In this document: piece by piece, positions 55,019 through 63,775 of the stretch | How the letters are laid out: every line of letters begins with the position of its first letter | How positions within the stretch are numbered: position 1 is the first letter of the stretch | NCBI RefSeq assembly: GCF_003352085.1 | Contig: NZ_CP025804.1 | Location: 1,922,001-1,986,000, forward strand | DNA from: Sulfitobacter sp. SK012 | GTDB taxonomy: Bacteria > Pseudomonadota > Alphaproteobacteria > Rhodobacterales > Rhodobacteraceae | Direction of reading: 5' to 3' | Length of the DNA: 64,000 nt | Position numbers and translations under genes: made by a program | The notes under the pieces: model-generated | What the model was told of the DNA's origin: nothing | The model's database searches: none | Seen by the model: only the letters and a program-made list of their open reading frames with translations

Positions 55019-56889
55019 GCCTGTGCTTTCTCCAGTTTTTCGAGGCTCGCCATCCACATCGTTTCAGCGCGGTCCAACGCGGTCATGACTTCAGCGTATT
55101 TCTTGTTCCAGACCTCAAGCTCACCCACTTTGTCCTTTTCGTAAAGGGCAGGGTCGGCAAGTTTCTTGGCCAGCTTGTCGCGCATGTCGTTAATCTTGGC
55201 CACCCGGGCCTCGCCTGTTCGAACTTCAGAGCGCAGCGCTAGGACGTCCTCGCGGCTGGCGCGTTTGGCTTTTGGAGCCTCAACGTTTTTAACAGGGTTC
55301 TTAGAGTTATTCTTTGATCCGAGCTTTTCTGGGGTCAGCAGCATCTTGCGGTATGCTTCAAGATCGTCGTCATAAGGTTTGACCGTGCCATCGGTGACAA
55401 GCCAAAGACGGTCCGCGACCATCGACAGCAAATGCATGTCGTGGCTGACCAGAATAACAGCGCCGGAATAGCGGGTAAGCGCCTCGACCAAAGCTTCGCG
55501 CGATTCGATATCAAGGTGGTTGGTCGGCTCATCGAGGATCAGCAAATGCGGCGCATCAAGAGTGGCCAACAGCAACGACAATCGCGCCTTTTGACCGCCC
55601 GACAGACGACCCACTTGGGTTTCTGCCTGATCGGGACCAAGGCCGAACCCAGCCATTTGGGCACGCAACTTGGAGTGCAGCACACCGGGGCGTGCTGAGA
55701 TCAAGTGTTGTAGCGGTGTCTCGTTGACATGCAGCTCTTCGACCTGATGCTGGGCAAAGAACCCGATGCGCAGTTTCGAGGATTGGATTGCCTTGCCGTC
55801 CATCAGCACAAGGCGGTTAGACAGCAGTTTTGCCAGCGTCGATTTGCCCTGGCCGTTTTTGCCCAAAAGCGCGATGCGGTCGTCTTGGTCGATGCGCAGG
55901 TCAAGACGCGAAAGGACAGGGTTGCCAGGCGTATACCCAACAGAACCGCCTTCTATGGCGATGATGGGGGGCGACAGCTCGTCTGGCTGCGGGAACGTGA
56001 ACACCTTGCGCGCGGCTTCTTCAGGCGGCGTGATCATGTCCATCTTCTCAATCATCTTGAGACGGGACTGGGCCTGCTTGGCTTTGGAGGCCTTCGCTTT
56101 GAAGCGGTCCACAAACGATTGCATGTGGTCTTTGCGGGCCTGTTGTTTTTTGGCCATGGCGGACAGCACGGCGCGGCGTTCGGCGCGCTGGCGGGCAAAC
56201 TGATCGTAAGGGCCCGAATAATAAGTCAATTTGCGCTCTTCGACGTGCAAGATGGCACCGACGGCGCGGTTCAGCAGACCACGGTCGTGGCTGATGATGA
56301 TAACCGTATGAGGGTATTTCGCCAGATAGCTTTCCAGCCACAGCGCCCCTTCGAGGTCGAGATAGTTGGTCGGTTCATCAAGTAGCAGCAGATCAGGTTG
56401 CGCGAACAACACGCCAGCAAGGGCCACGCGCATCCGCCAGCCACCTGAGAACGAAGAACACGGCATCTGTTGTTCGGCATGTTCAAAGCCCAGACCCTTA
56501 AGGATCGAAGCGGCGCGCCCTTCGGCAGACCATGCATCGATGTCGGCAAGACGGGTCTGCACTTCGGCGATGCGGGCAGGGTCGGTTGCTGTCTCGGATT
56601 CCGCAAGCAAGCTTGCGCGTTCGGTATCAGCGGCAAGCACCGTATTGAGCAGCGACACCTCTGAGGACGGCACCTCTTGGGCCACGCCGCCAATCTTGGC
56701 GCGCGATGGCAAGGAAAAGCTGCCGCCGTCTAGGCCCAGCTCTCCGCGGATGATGCGAAACAGCGTGGTTTTACCCGCACCATTTCGGCCCACAAGCCCC
56801 ACTTTATGGCCATCTGGGATGACGGCGCTGGCTTCTTCGAACAAGGGGCGACCCTCGACGGAATAGTTGATCTCTGAAATGCGTAACAT
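55015..56889 (-). CDS. ABC-F family ATPase (second copy)
   Basis: 624 residues, soluble tandem ABC ATPase of the YheS/Uup type. Walker A motifs GRNGAGKTT and GKNGQGKST, signatures SFSGGWRMRVALAG and RLSGGQKARLSLL, a charged linker at about 235-300, and a C-terminal coiled coil. Likely ribosome-associated. The ATG at 56887-56889 (MLRISEIN) is preferred over one 6 codons earlier. It differs from the copy at 17 kb in the linker. Confidence 0.93.
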   Translation of the reverse strand: MLRISEINYSVEGRPLFEEASAVIPDGHKVGLVGRNGAGKTTLFRIIRGELGLDGGSFSLPSRAKIGGVAQEVPSSEVSLLNTVLAADTERASLLAESETATDPARIAEVQTRLADIDAWSAEGRAASILKGLGFEHAEQQMPCSSFSGGWRMRVALAGVLFAQPDLLLLDEPTNYLDLEGALWLESYLAKYPHTVIIISHDRGLLNRAVGAILHVEERKLTYYSGPYDQFARQRAERRAVLSAMAKKQQARKDHMQSFVDRFKAKASKAKQAQSRLKMIEKMDMITPPEEAARKVFTFPQPDELSPPIIAIEGGSVGYTPGNPVLSRLDLRIDQDDRIALLGKNGQGKSTLAKLLSNRLVLMDGKAIQSSKLRIGFFAQHQVEELHVNETPLQHLISARPGVLHSKLRAQMAGFGLGPDQAETQVGRLSGGQKARLSLLLATLDAPHLLILDEPTNHLDIESREALVEALTRYSGAVILVSHDMHLLSMVADRLWLVTDGTVKPYDDDLEAYRKMLLTPEKLGSKNNSKNPVKNVEAPKAKRASREDVLALRSEVRTGEARVAKINDMRDKLAKKLADPALYEKDKVGELEVWNKKYAEVMTALDRAETMWMASLEKLEKAQA

Positions 56890-56993
56890 GGGCGCGGTGT
56901 GGACCAAGCGCCCGCCCGCGTCAATCGCAGCTTTTCATGGGCTGGGCACCATGCTAGGGAGCGGCCAAATTAACACCCATAGGAGCAAGCCAC

Positions 56994-57416
56994 ATGGCCC
57001 TTGAGCGCACTTTTTCGATTGTTAAACCCGATGCCACACGTCGTAACCTGACCGGTAAAATCAATGCAAAATTTGAAGACGCAGGTCTGCGCATCGTTGC
57101 ACAAAAGCGTATCCACATGACCAAGGCGCAAGCCGGCGTGTTTTACGCGGTGCATTCTGAGCGTCCTTTTTATGACGAATTGTGCGAATTCATGGCCTCC
57201 GCGCCAGTGGTTGTTCAGGTTCTCGAAGGCGAGAACGCGATTTCCAAAAACCGCGAAGTGATGGGCGCCACGAACCCAGCAGACGCCGCACCTGGCACAG
57301 TACGTGCGGATTTCGCAGAATCTATGGGCGAAAATTCGGTCCACGGTTCAGACGCGCCAGAAACAGCAGCGATCGAAATCGCGTATTTCTTTTCTGGCCT
57401 TGAGCTGGTTGGCTAA
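56994..57416 (+). CDS. ndk: Nucleoside diphosphate kinase
   Basis: Transfers the gamma phosphate between NTPs and NDPs through a phospho-His. 140 residues, starting [18 protein letters not shown], with the active-site His in [16 protein letters not shown] near 117. It has a single-gene unit, divergent from the ABC-F gene, with a terminator downstream. Confidence 0.97.
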   Translation: MALERTFSIVKPDATRRNLTGKINAKFEDAGLRIVAQKRIHMTKAQAGVFYAVHSERPFYDELCEFMASAPVVVQVLEGENAISKNREVMGATNPADAAPGTVRADFAESMGENSVHGSDAPETAAIEIAYFFSGLELVG

Positions 57417-57442
57417 GCCACGCAGTTAGGTTTTATGGAATA

Positions 57443-57467
57443 GGGCGGCCTTCTGGCTGCCCTTTTT
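57443..57467 (+). terminator. Rho-independent terminator after ndk
   Basis: Stem GGGCGGCC / GGCTGCCC with one G-T pair, 4-nt loop and five T, starting 26 nt after the ndk stop. Confidence 0.85.
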
Positions 57468-57590
57468 CGTTTGTGACGACCGCAATGGGCGCGCTACCTG
57501 ACGTGTTGGAGGTAATTGCGCCCCGGCTGACATCATGAGAGTTGCGGAATGGGAGCCGATGTCCCTCGAGGTTCGAATGTAAACGCGCTC

Positions 57591-57917
57591 TTAGGTGTTG
57601 CGAACGCCGATCAAGTTCATCATCCGTTCAAATTCTGACGATCCCTTGTCAAAATGCCCAGCCTTTAAAGCATCAAAGCGTTTGCGCAGGGCGATTTTTT
57701 CCGCGCCCTTGCAATCGTTCCAGGGCCGCCCCTGAAGCGCCATGACCAAGACGTAATACCCGATGAAATGCGGTTTGGTGCCGGTGCTCAAAAGTTTGGC
57801 ATAGGTGGCATCTGCACCAAGTTCGCGCAGGGTTTCTGCGTCGGGGATGCCCGCGTTGATGCAAGCCTCCTCCATCATGGGACCGAGGTTGCGAATAGAT
57901 GAAATCGTAGTCGCCAT
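57591..57917 (-). CDS. TfoX C-terminal domain protein
   Basis: 108-residue helical protein: SSIRNLGPMMEEACINAGI, then LRELGADATYAKLL and LYVMALQGRPWND-like end helices (here LVMALQGRPW). This is the TfoX_C helix-hairpin fold without the N-terminal Sxy half. Such stand-alone proteins are common; a competence role cannot be assumed. Confidence 0.85.
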   Translation of the reverse strand: MATTISSIRNLGPMMEEACINAGIPDAETLRELGADATYAKLLSTGTKPHFIGYYVLVMALQGRPWNDCKGAEKIALRKRFDALKAGHFDKGSSEFERMMNLIGVRNT

Positions 57918-57955
57918 TCGCTAAGTTTAAGCGATCACGTACCCGGTGTCACGGA

Positions 57956-58084
57956 TCACAAACTGGCATAGTCGGTTATTTTTGGCTCCTGCGGGGGATG
58001 GTCTTTTGAGGCAGTATTTGCAGTTTGGGCGGACAATTTTTGGTCTGGCATTGGCGTTGGTACTTTGGGTTCTGGATCTGACAT
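57956..58084 (-). CDS. Possible 42-residue protein
   Basis: A short Pro/Lys/Asp-rich frame, MSDPEPKVPTPMPDQKL to KITDYASL, in the roughly 450-nt gap between the TfoX gene and the lipoprotein gene. GAGTGG lies about 9 nt before the ATG. No domain; could be chance. Nothing else was seen in the gap except the presumed promoter of the downstream gene. Confidence 0.3.
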   Translation of the reverse strand: MSDPEPKVPTPMPDQKLSAQTANTASKDHPPQEPKITDYASL

Positions 58085-58370
58085 ACACGCATTCCACTCT
58101 TTACTATTTCGCGACAACATAGGCCTGCCGCAGGTATAAGCTGCGCTTTGATCCTGCCGGCGGTAGGGCGACATTAAGGTATTGTTTGGAAATAATGTGC
58201 CGACTGCGCTGCCGCGCGGTTGAGCAAAAGGTCACCCCATTATGCGCGGAATAGGGATACTCGACGCGAAACACCTGATTGTCGTTTGACCTTGATCTGA
58301 CTACACTTGCCAAAGCTTAATCGAGCACACGCAACGACGCGTAAAACTCTGGTCACAACGAAAGAGTAAC

Positions 58371-59684
58371 ATGCAATCTGTTGAATTTCCGCCGCGCAGC
58401 CTTTTTGGGCCTGTCCGATTTCGTGCACTTGGTTGGCCCGTGGCACTCTCGCTTTTCTTGGTAGGATGCGGTGAAGGGTCATATAACGAGATCGAACTGA
58501 TGCCGTCGCCGGCCGTCTATGCGCAGACCGGGTTCACTCCATTTTTGGCGGCAGACGCCGCGGCGCTGTCTGCCCGCTCAAAGCTCTTTTACGTAACAGA
58601 CCGCGAGACCGCTGGTCCGGAGGACAAGCAGTCGCATTATACAAACCAGCGCGGTCAACTCTCGCGTGCGGGGTATGCCGAGGTTGAATTGTCGCCAACG
58701 GTGGGCAGCTGGCAGCAATTTGTCGATATTACGCTGCAAGGTGATCGCGACCGGAAATATCTGCTGAATGTAGTAGGGGTAACCGAGATAGGCGTGCTGC
58801 CCTACAGCGTCGCGGATTTGTACGAAACTCCCCCGAGTGATGCTGAAATGGAGGCCGCAGGCAAGGGATTTGCCAGTGAAATTGATGCTCAACTGGCTTT
58901 GTCGAAAAACAAAGACGTCCATATTTATATTCACGGGTACAACGTTGATTTTGAGTATTCGACACTTGTTGGCAGAGAGTTGGAGCATTTTCTTGGATAT
59001 CAGGGCGCTTTCATTACCTATAATTGGGCGGCGACACCCAACAGATTTGCGTATTTCAAAGATCAAGAAACGGCGTCTGCAACCCGGCGCAATCTAAGGT
59101 CTTTGATTGAGTTCTTGTCTGAGAATACCAATGCCGACCACATTAACCTCATTGGATATAGCGCTGGATCGCGTTTGGCGTTTGAAGTGACATATCAAAT
59201 TGCACTTCTGAACCGAGAGGGTTCAGGGCCGCGGCTGGGGGATGTTATCTTGATCAGCAGTGATTTGGACCGCAGTTACTTTGGACATGCCTTGGCAGAC
59301 GGTATCTTGGAGGCCGTCGATCAGCTGTCGGTGTACACGTCGGGCACAGATTCAGCGTTGGGGGTTTCGAGCCTCGTGTTTGGTCGCGACCGGCTTGGAC
59401 AGAGTTGGGACAAAGACGGCGATGATGTCTGGCCAGCGCTGGAGGCCAAGCTGGCCAGTTTGGACAAGCTTGAAATCATAGATGTGACGGATGCCGAAGA
59501 ATCCTCCGCTGGAAATGGTCACTCCTTCTTTCGTACGTCCCCGTGGGCGAGCAGTGATATTTTCATGTCCTTGTTGACGCGGTTCACCGCACAAGAACGT
59601 GGATTGGTGCGATCTGAGGGTAAATCAGTGTGGACCTTCCCGCCAGATTATCCTCAGCGTTTGGTCAGCATCACTGCAAAATAA
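58371..59684 (+). CDS. Lipoprotein alpha/beta hydrolase (DUF900 type)
   Basis: 437 residues. The N-terminal signal ends in lipobox LVGC (Cys33), so it is anchored in an envelope membrane. The DUF900 alpha/beta-hydrolase domain spans about 65-390: early SKLFYVTDRETAG, IYIHGYNVDFEYSTLVG, nucleophile Ser in NLIGYSAGSRLAFEV (near 265), a probable acid Asp in SSDLDRSYF and His in GNGHSFF near 385. Esterase or lipase-like activity is inferred; substrate unknown. Confidence 0.87.
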   Translation: MQSVEFPPRSLFGPVRFRALGWPVALSLFLVGCGEGSYNEIELMPSPAVYAQTGFTPFLAADAAALSARSKLFYVTDRETAGPEDKQSHYTNQRGQLSRAGYAEVELSPTVGSWQQFVDITLQGDRDRKYLLNVVGVTEIGVLPYSVADLYETPPSDAEMEAAGKGFASEIDAQLALSKNKDVHIYIHGYNVDFEYSTLVGRELEHFLGYQGAFITYNWAATPNRFAYFKDQETASATRRNLRSLIEFLSENTNADHINLIGYSAGSRLAFEVTYQIALLNREGSGPRLGDVILISSDLDRSYFGHALADGILEAVDQLSVYTSGTDSALGVSSLVFGRDRLGQSWDKDGDDVWPALEAKLASLDKLEIIDVTDAEESSAGNGHSFFRTSPWASSDIFMSLLTRFTAQERGLVRSEGKSVWTFPPDYPQRLVSITAK

Positions 59685-59894
59685 TTGGCTGCGGGAGGGC
59701 TGAAGCTGGGTTCGCAGCGGGCTGTTTAGACCTACGGGTCTTGCGCTGCCCTAGCCGGGTGGGCTTAGAGGTGCCTTCAATGCTGTCGAGCGTAGCAATG
59801 CAGGAGCACGAGGTGCTTGAAGTAGCCATCGATCCTGCGAGTTGCGCGGTCGCCATCAGGTTGAAACGGCAGGCGTTTTTGCAAAAATTTGATA

Positions 59895-60038
59895 ATGACC
59901 AAACCGGTAGACTGCTTGGACAGCCTGAAAGCCGTCAAATCGAAATCCGGTGTTCCTGAAAACTTAGCACTGACTATTGCGGCCAGCCTTATTCGTTATG
60001 CTGACAGACAGCTGATAGAGGAAAAGCAGGCCCGCTAG
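59895..60038 (+). CDS. Possible 47-residue protein
   Basis: Frame MTKPVDCLDSLKAVKSKSGV to LIEEKQAR with a helical, protein-like composition (NLALTIAASLIRYADRQL). There is no good ribosome site before the ATG. It ends exactly where the first of two hairpins begins. It may be a small gene or a fragment. Confidence 0.3.
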   Translation: MTKPVDCLDSLKAVKSKSGVPENLALTIAASLIRYADRQLIEEKQAR

Positions 60039-60107
60039 GGGGAGAAAGTGGTCATCCCCCTTCCGCTTTCTGGCTTGGCAATAAGGGGACAAGCCAGCTT
60101 TAAGCGG
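60038..60107. repeat. Two adjacent hairpins
   Basis: Hairpin 1: GGGGGA (60038-60043) with TCCCCC (60055-60060). Hairpin 2: CCGCTT...CTGGCTTG (60063-60077) with CAAGCCAG...AAGCGG (60090-60107), an 8-bp perfect inner stem and a 6-bp outer stem around a 12-nt loop. No T-run follows, so it is not a simple terminator; it could be a structured RNA or the end of an antisense transcript. Confidence 0.55.
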
Positions 60108-60144
60108 GAGGGATCGCGATTGGCATTCACTAGCCCTTTTCCGA

Positions 60145-60336
60145 TTATGCAGCACGCCGCTCTTCGAAATGGCGCATTCTGGCTGTTTTGAACATCGGTT
60201 GTGTCTTCATTTTCTCGCGCATGGTTTGAAGATTAAGTACTTGGCCTGAGCCTTCGTTAACCTGCTTTTTGATGCGAAGGTTTTCGAGGGCTACGATACG
60301 ATTACGGCGTGCGGTTTCCAAAAGCGAAATGTTCAT
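60145..60336 (-). CDS. Small basic protein (second gene of small operon)
   Basis: 63 residues, helical and strongly basic: MNISLLETARRNRIVALENL, then TMREKMKTQPMFKTARMRHF and an ERRAA end. AGGAG lies 6 nt before the ATG at 60334-60336. It follows the 59-residue gene on the same strand by 39 nt. No known domain; a nucleic-acid or protein-binding adaptor is only a guess. Confidence 0.6.
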   Translation of the reverse strand: MNISLLETARRNRIVALENLRIKKQVNEGSGQVLNLQTMREKMKTQPMFKTARMRHFEERRAA

Positions 60337-60375
60337 TGATTTCTCCTAACGAACGGTGGTTGTGAGTGGGAAGGA

Positions 60376-60555
60376 TCAGGCGGCGTTACCGGGGCAAGCC
60401 AGCACGGAAGTGATGAAGAACACACCATTCGGCGTACGCAGCGCTTGAGGCCTTTTCTTCCAATCAGTGAGAGACACGACATTGTTGGAGAACCGCTTAA
60501 TAATCGCACAATTTCGGCTACTGGTACACTTCTTGAAAGAGATCACGTTGTTCAT
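60376..60555 (-). CDS. Small Cys-containing basic protein (first gene of small operon)
   Basis: 59 residues read directly from the sequence: MNNVISFKKCTSSRNCAI, then VVSLTDWKKRPQALRTPNG and a hydrophobic end VFFITSVLACPGNAA. Three Cys. AGGAAG lies about 4-7 nt before the ATG at 60553-60555, almost the same leader as the next gene. A CtrA-type site lies 122 nt upstream. No family recognised. Confidence 0.55.
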   Translation of the reverse strand: MNNVISFKKCTSSRNCAIIKRFSNNVVSLTDWKKRPQALRTPNGVFFITSVLACPGNAA

Positions 60556-60676
60556 TTTACTTCCTAACTTGCAGCAGGCGTTTACGCCTTGTTTTTTTTA
60601 GTGCAACCATCCCATAGGTCGCATTCGTCCCTCGGAGCTGTAGGCAATCATAGGAGAGCCTACGGAGCGCCAAATC

Positions 60677-60691
60677 TTAACCATCCTTTAA
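60677..60691. promoter_or_regulatory. Perfect CtrA-type site TTAA-N7-TTAA
   Basis: TTAACCATCCTTTAA matches the alphaproteobacterial CtrA consensus exactly, and also contains the TTAACCAT half-site. It lies 122 nt upstream of the minus-strand small operon. In Rhodobacterales CtrA controls motility, gene-transfer-agent and other genes; binding here is inferred. Confidence 0.6.
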
Positions 60692-61068
60692 CTGCTAAGA
60701 GTGATGGTGAGCGGGCCGGCTGGTTAGTGTGTCTCCCTTTGGTTCTTGGGAGAACTTGGCCGTTCCTTCTCACCTAAGCAGGTATCGAATACCTACTCAT
60801 GATTGAGCTCAACTCTGACGGGAATCGTTCTTTTTTAAGTCGAAAATTTGTTGAATCACATTTCTGACACTGGATTGTCGCCAAAACTGCCAATTAATAA
60901 CGCTGCAGCGTCAAGGTCTGCCAAGATTGGAAACAATCCTTCCCTCATGGCGGGAATAAACTGACGAATCGTTGCCGGACGTAAGGGTCACATTTCGCTT
61001 CCCTATTCGCCGAATTTTCACACGCCGCTTGAGCGATGTTTTGATCCGCTGCATTTACTTGGAAGCGC

Positions 61069-61092
61069 GGCTCGCAATCATCGAGCCTTTTT
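61069..61092 (+). terminator. Rho-independent terminator with no assigned gene
   Basis: Stem GGCTCG / CGAGCC, loop CAATCAT, then five T. It would end a plus-strand transcript arising between about 60.8 and 61.06 kb, where no protein gene is evident. Confidence 0.55.
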
Positions 61093-61515
61093 GCATTGTC
61101 GCGCCGTGATTGGATAGCCTTGCACGGGGCGTTAGCGCCGATAACAAGAAACAGCGTGTGTGGTTTTCCTTGAATGAAGCCCGCCATGGCTTTCAAATTG
61201 TAAGGTACAGCAGCTTTCCTGTGAACAGTGAGTGCCGAGCCTTGACATCGTTTCCCGCTATGAGGGTAATTCAATCACCCTGCGCTGGTACATTTGTGCG
61301 CCCAAGAAAATTAAATTCAACTAGTTCCGGCGCCAGCTTTGGTTGAGCTAAAAAGGTTCCAACGTTTTTACAGAGTTGATTTGCTATTGCGGCCTGACAC
61401 CATCCCATCAGGCAGCTTGAACGAATTTTAAAGAGTATAGGGCCGTGCGGGTGGTTCCCGGGCGGCCCAATTTAACCCAGAGATTGTTTTTTGGGCCTTG
61501 TGAGTAGATTTGTAT

Positions 61516-61692
61516 ATGAAGAACGCTCGGACACATAGGGCTGCCGATTTTCGGCATTCGCCTGATGGTTACTTTTTAGAAGAGCTTCCTGAGAGTGTGC
61601 TTGCCGATCGGTTAGAGCGGAGGCACTCCATCACAACAGCAGCCTCTGTAATCGTATGCGTATCGATGATCACGCTGTGTTTTGTGGCTTGA
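61516..61692 (+). CDS. Small protein with C-terminal membrane helix
   Basis: 58 residues: a polar start MKNARTHRAADFRHSPDGYF, acidic middle EELPESVLADRLERRHS and a C-terminal hydrophobic helix ITTAASVIVCVSMITLCFVA. The layout fits a tail-anchored small protein. No strong ribosome site. Function unknown. Confidence 0.45.
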   Translation: MKNARTHRAADFRHSPDGYFLEELPESVLADRLERRHSITTAASVIVCVSMITLCFVA

Positions 61693-62189
61693 TGCATTCT
61701 AGCTGAGAAGCCTTTCGGATCAATCTGGTTTGAGCCGGGTAGGGGACCTCGTGGTGCCAGTGGATGACAAAACGGTTCCTTTGCCGCTATTTTGGAACGA
61801 GCACCGAGATTATTCACCGGACGCTGATGGTGTATTTTCGATTCCCACTTTCGCTATGCAATGTGGAATTCCCGCTTCACGAGCGTGACTGCCAGACAGT
61901 CAGGACCGAATGTCAAAATAGAACAAATTGATAAGCTGGTGTTGTTGGCTAGAGGCCCCTTGGGCCGTATTCGACATGATGGAATGCTTGGTTCGGTGCT
62001 CAGGGCATAGAGCAATACAGAACGCTGACTTCGATCGAGTATCACAGTTATTGAAAAATGAAATCTAACCTCTTCAATAAGAACCCTTGGAGTCTTGCGC
62101 CTCGACGGCAGTTTTAAGATGGTTACTAAGTCCGTGCCCAACCAAACTAGCGAGCACCCAAGGAAGCAGACGGGAAGAGGGAGGTTAAC
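61693..62189. other. Gene-poor gap before the racemase-like gene
   Basis: About 500 nt. It contains a protein-like 45-codon frame from GTG at 61751 to 61888 (LPLFWNEHRDYSPDADGVFS in it) and a second short one at about 61925-62069 (APWAVFDMMECLVRCSGHRA). Both lack good start signals, so they may be remnants. Promoter of the downstream gene is presumably at the right end. Confidence 0.4.
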
Positions 62190-63290
62190 ATGCTGAACAG
62201 CATTCGGATTATCGAGATCGAAGGGGTCGGTCCGGGCCCATTTTCGGCCATGCACCTTGCCGATATGGGCGCAGACGTCATTGTGGTTCACCGCAAAGGC
62301 GGCAACCCGACCCCAGGAATGCCCGACCAGCCAATAATCGACCGTGGCAAACGGTCCATCTCGCTTGACCTCAAAGACCCCAATGACGTGGCGACCCTAA
62401 AGGCGCTGCTGCGGACTGCGGACGGGCTTATCGAAGGATTTCGCCCCGGCGTCATGGAAAAGTTGGGGCTTGGGCCGAAAGACTGCCACGCAGTCAAACC
62501 AGCGCTTGTATACGGCCGCATGACGGGCTGGGGGCAGAGCGGCTCGATGTCGCGAACGGCAGGGCATGATATGAACTACATCGGGGTGTCGGGCGCGTTA
62601 TGGTATGCTTCGTTGCCGGGTCAGCCTCCGGTCGCGCCGCCCACGCTTGTGGGGGACATCGGTGGCGGGGCGCTTTATCTTACGGTCGGTATGCTGGCAG
62701 GCATCCTGAACGCCCGCGCAACTGGTAAGGGCACGGTGGTGGACGCCGCGATCGTGGATGGATCCGCGCACATGATGAATTTGCTGATGACCCTAAGGCA
62801 AAGCGGACCTAAAAGTTCAGAGAGGGGTATAGGCCTGCTAGATGGTCCTCACTGGAGCCGGACTTACGTCTGTGCTGATGGCGGTTTCATGAGTGTCCAA
62901 TCTCTTGAACCGAAATTTTACTCCGTTTTTCTGCGTCGGTTGGGCGTGCAAGATGATCCTGATTTTGCCCGACAATTTGAGGCGGACAGTTGGGGTCAGG
63001 CTACCCGTCGTCTTGTCGAGATTTTTGCAACGGAGACCCGGGACTATTGGGCTGCGCGGTTTGACGGTACGGACGCCTGTGCAGGTCCAGTCCTCAGTCC
63101 CGATGAGGCGGCCGAGCATCAGGTGAGCAAAGAACGTGGCATCTGGCACGATGATGACCAACTGCAAGCGGCGGCTGCCCCACGCTTTGATGGACGCGCA
63201 ATACCGCCCGGAACCCCGCCCGCGCGCGGCCAACACACCGAAGAAATTCTGGCCGAGCTTGGCAAATCGATCGAACGCTGGAGGGTGTAA
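62190..63290 (+). CDS. Alpha-methylacyl-CoA racemase-like CoA transferase (CaiB/BaiF)
   Basis: 366 residues of the family III CoA-transferase fold. The residues at the mycobacterial racemase (MCR) catalytic positions are conserved: His126 in TAGHDMNYIG, Asp156 in LVGDIGGG and Glu240 near the expected 241. This favours racemisation of 2-methylacyl-CoA over CoA transfer. AGGGAGG lies 6 nt before the ATG. Likely in fatty-acid, bile-acid or isoprenoid side-chain breakdown. It stands alone among low-GC gaps. Confidence 0.88.
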   Translation: MLNSIRIIEIEGVGPGPFSAMHLADMGADVIVVHRKGGNPTPGMPDQPIIDRGKRSISLDLKDPNDVATLKALLRTADGLIEGFRPGVMEKLGLGPKDCHAVKPALVYGRMTGWGQSGSMSRTAGHDMNYIGVSGALWYASLPGQPPVAPPTLVGDIGGGALYLTVGMLAGILNARATGKGTVVDAAIVDGSAHMMNLLMTLRQSGPKSSERGIGLLDGPHWSRTYVCADGGFMSVQSLEPKFYSVFLRRLGVQDDPDFARQFEADSWGQATRRLVEIFATETRDYWAARFDGTDACAGPVLSPDEAAEHQVSKERGIWHDDDQLQAAAAPRFDGRAIPPGTPPARGQHTEEILAELGKSIERWRV

Positions 63291-63775
63291 AAGGATGACT
63301 TACGCCTCTCCCTCTAATGGATGGAGAATGTCGTATGTTCATTGGTGCAATTGAAAAATTATGCCCGGTTGCTGTGTTCGGTAACAGATGCTGAAAGCGT
63401 TTCAAGTATGCTGTGTGAAGCAAGTAAAGATGCGACATGGGCAGTCCTCCTGTCGCAGATGAATCACAAAGCCACAATGGATGGACTCGGCCGTACCATT
63501 GTCTGTTCAGCACGGAACAGCTGTCATCCGACCAAAACCGTCAGCTGACGGCATTGAGCCCTTAGTAGCTGGCACTTCGGTATGCATTTTTAGACATTGA
63601 GGGCGAGATGCGGTTCCGGGAAAGACGGATGCATCGAACCGCGTATCAAGACCCTTGCTCGTTACATCTGTTTCGTTTTTCTAACAGATATTGTTGTATT
63701 CGTACTGATAGCCAATGCAGGATGTTAACAACGTTCGTACAGAGAATTGAAGTCCCCTAGAGGAGGTCGGAACCG
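63291..63775. other. Gap between racemase-like gene and sulfatase
   Basis: 485 nt. Short frames occur on both strands but none has a convincing start site or composition. AT-richer in the right half (about 63670-63740), where the sulfatase promoter probably lies. Confidence 0.45.

Larger units (their letters stand above)
59685..60144. other. Gene-poor gap with hairpins
   Basis: 460 nt after the lipoprotein hydrolase. Contains a possible 47-codon frame (59895-60038) and two adjacent hairpins (60038-60107), each listed separately. No other supported gene. Confidence 0.5.
60556..61515. other. AT-richer gap between small genes
   Basis: 960 nt with lower GC than the rest of the window. It holds the CtrA-type site (60677-60691) and a plus-strand terminator (61069-61092). 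I see no convincing gene; short frames on both strands have poor composition. The right part may be a decayed insertion. Confidence 0.5.

Noticed and set aside
57560..57600. A tRNA-like GGTTCGAATG segment
   Set aside because: No acceptor, D or anticodon stems can be formed around it.
60945..61274. A 109-codon minus-strand frame resembling a decayed transposase
   Set aside because: No transposase motif, no terminal inverted repeats and no ribosome site; composition not convincing.
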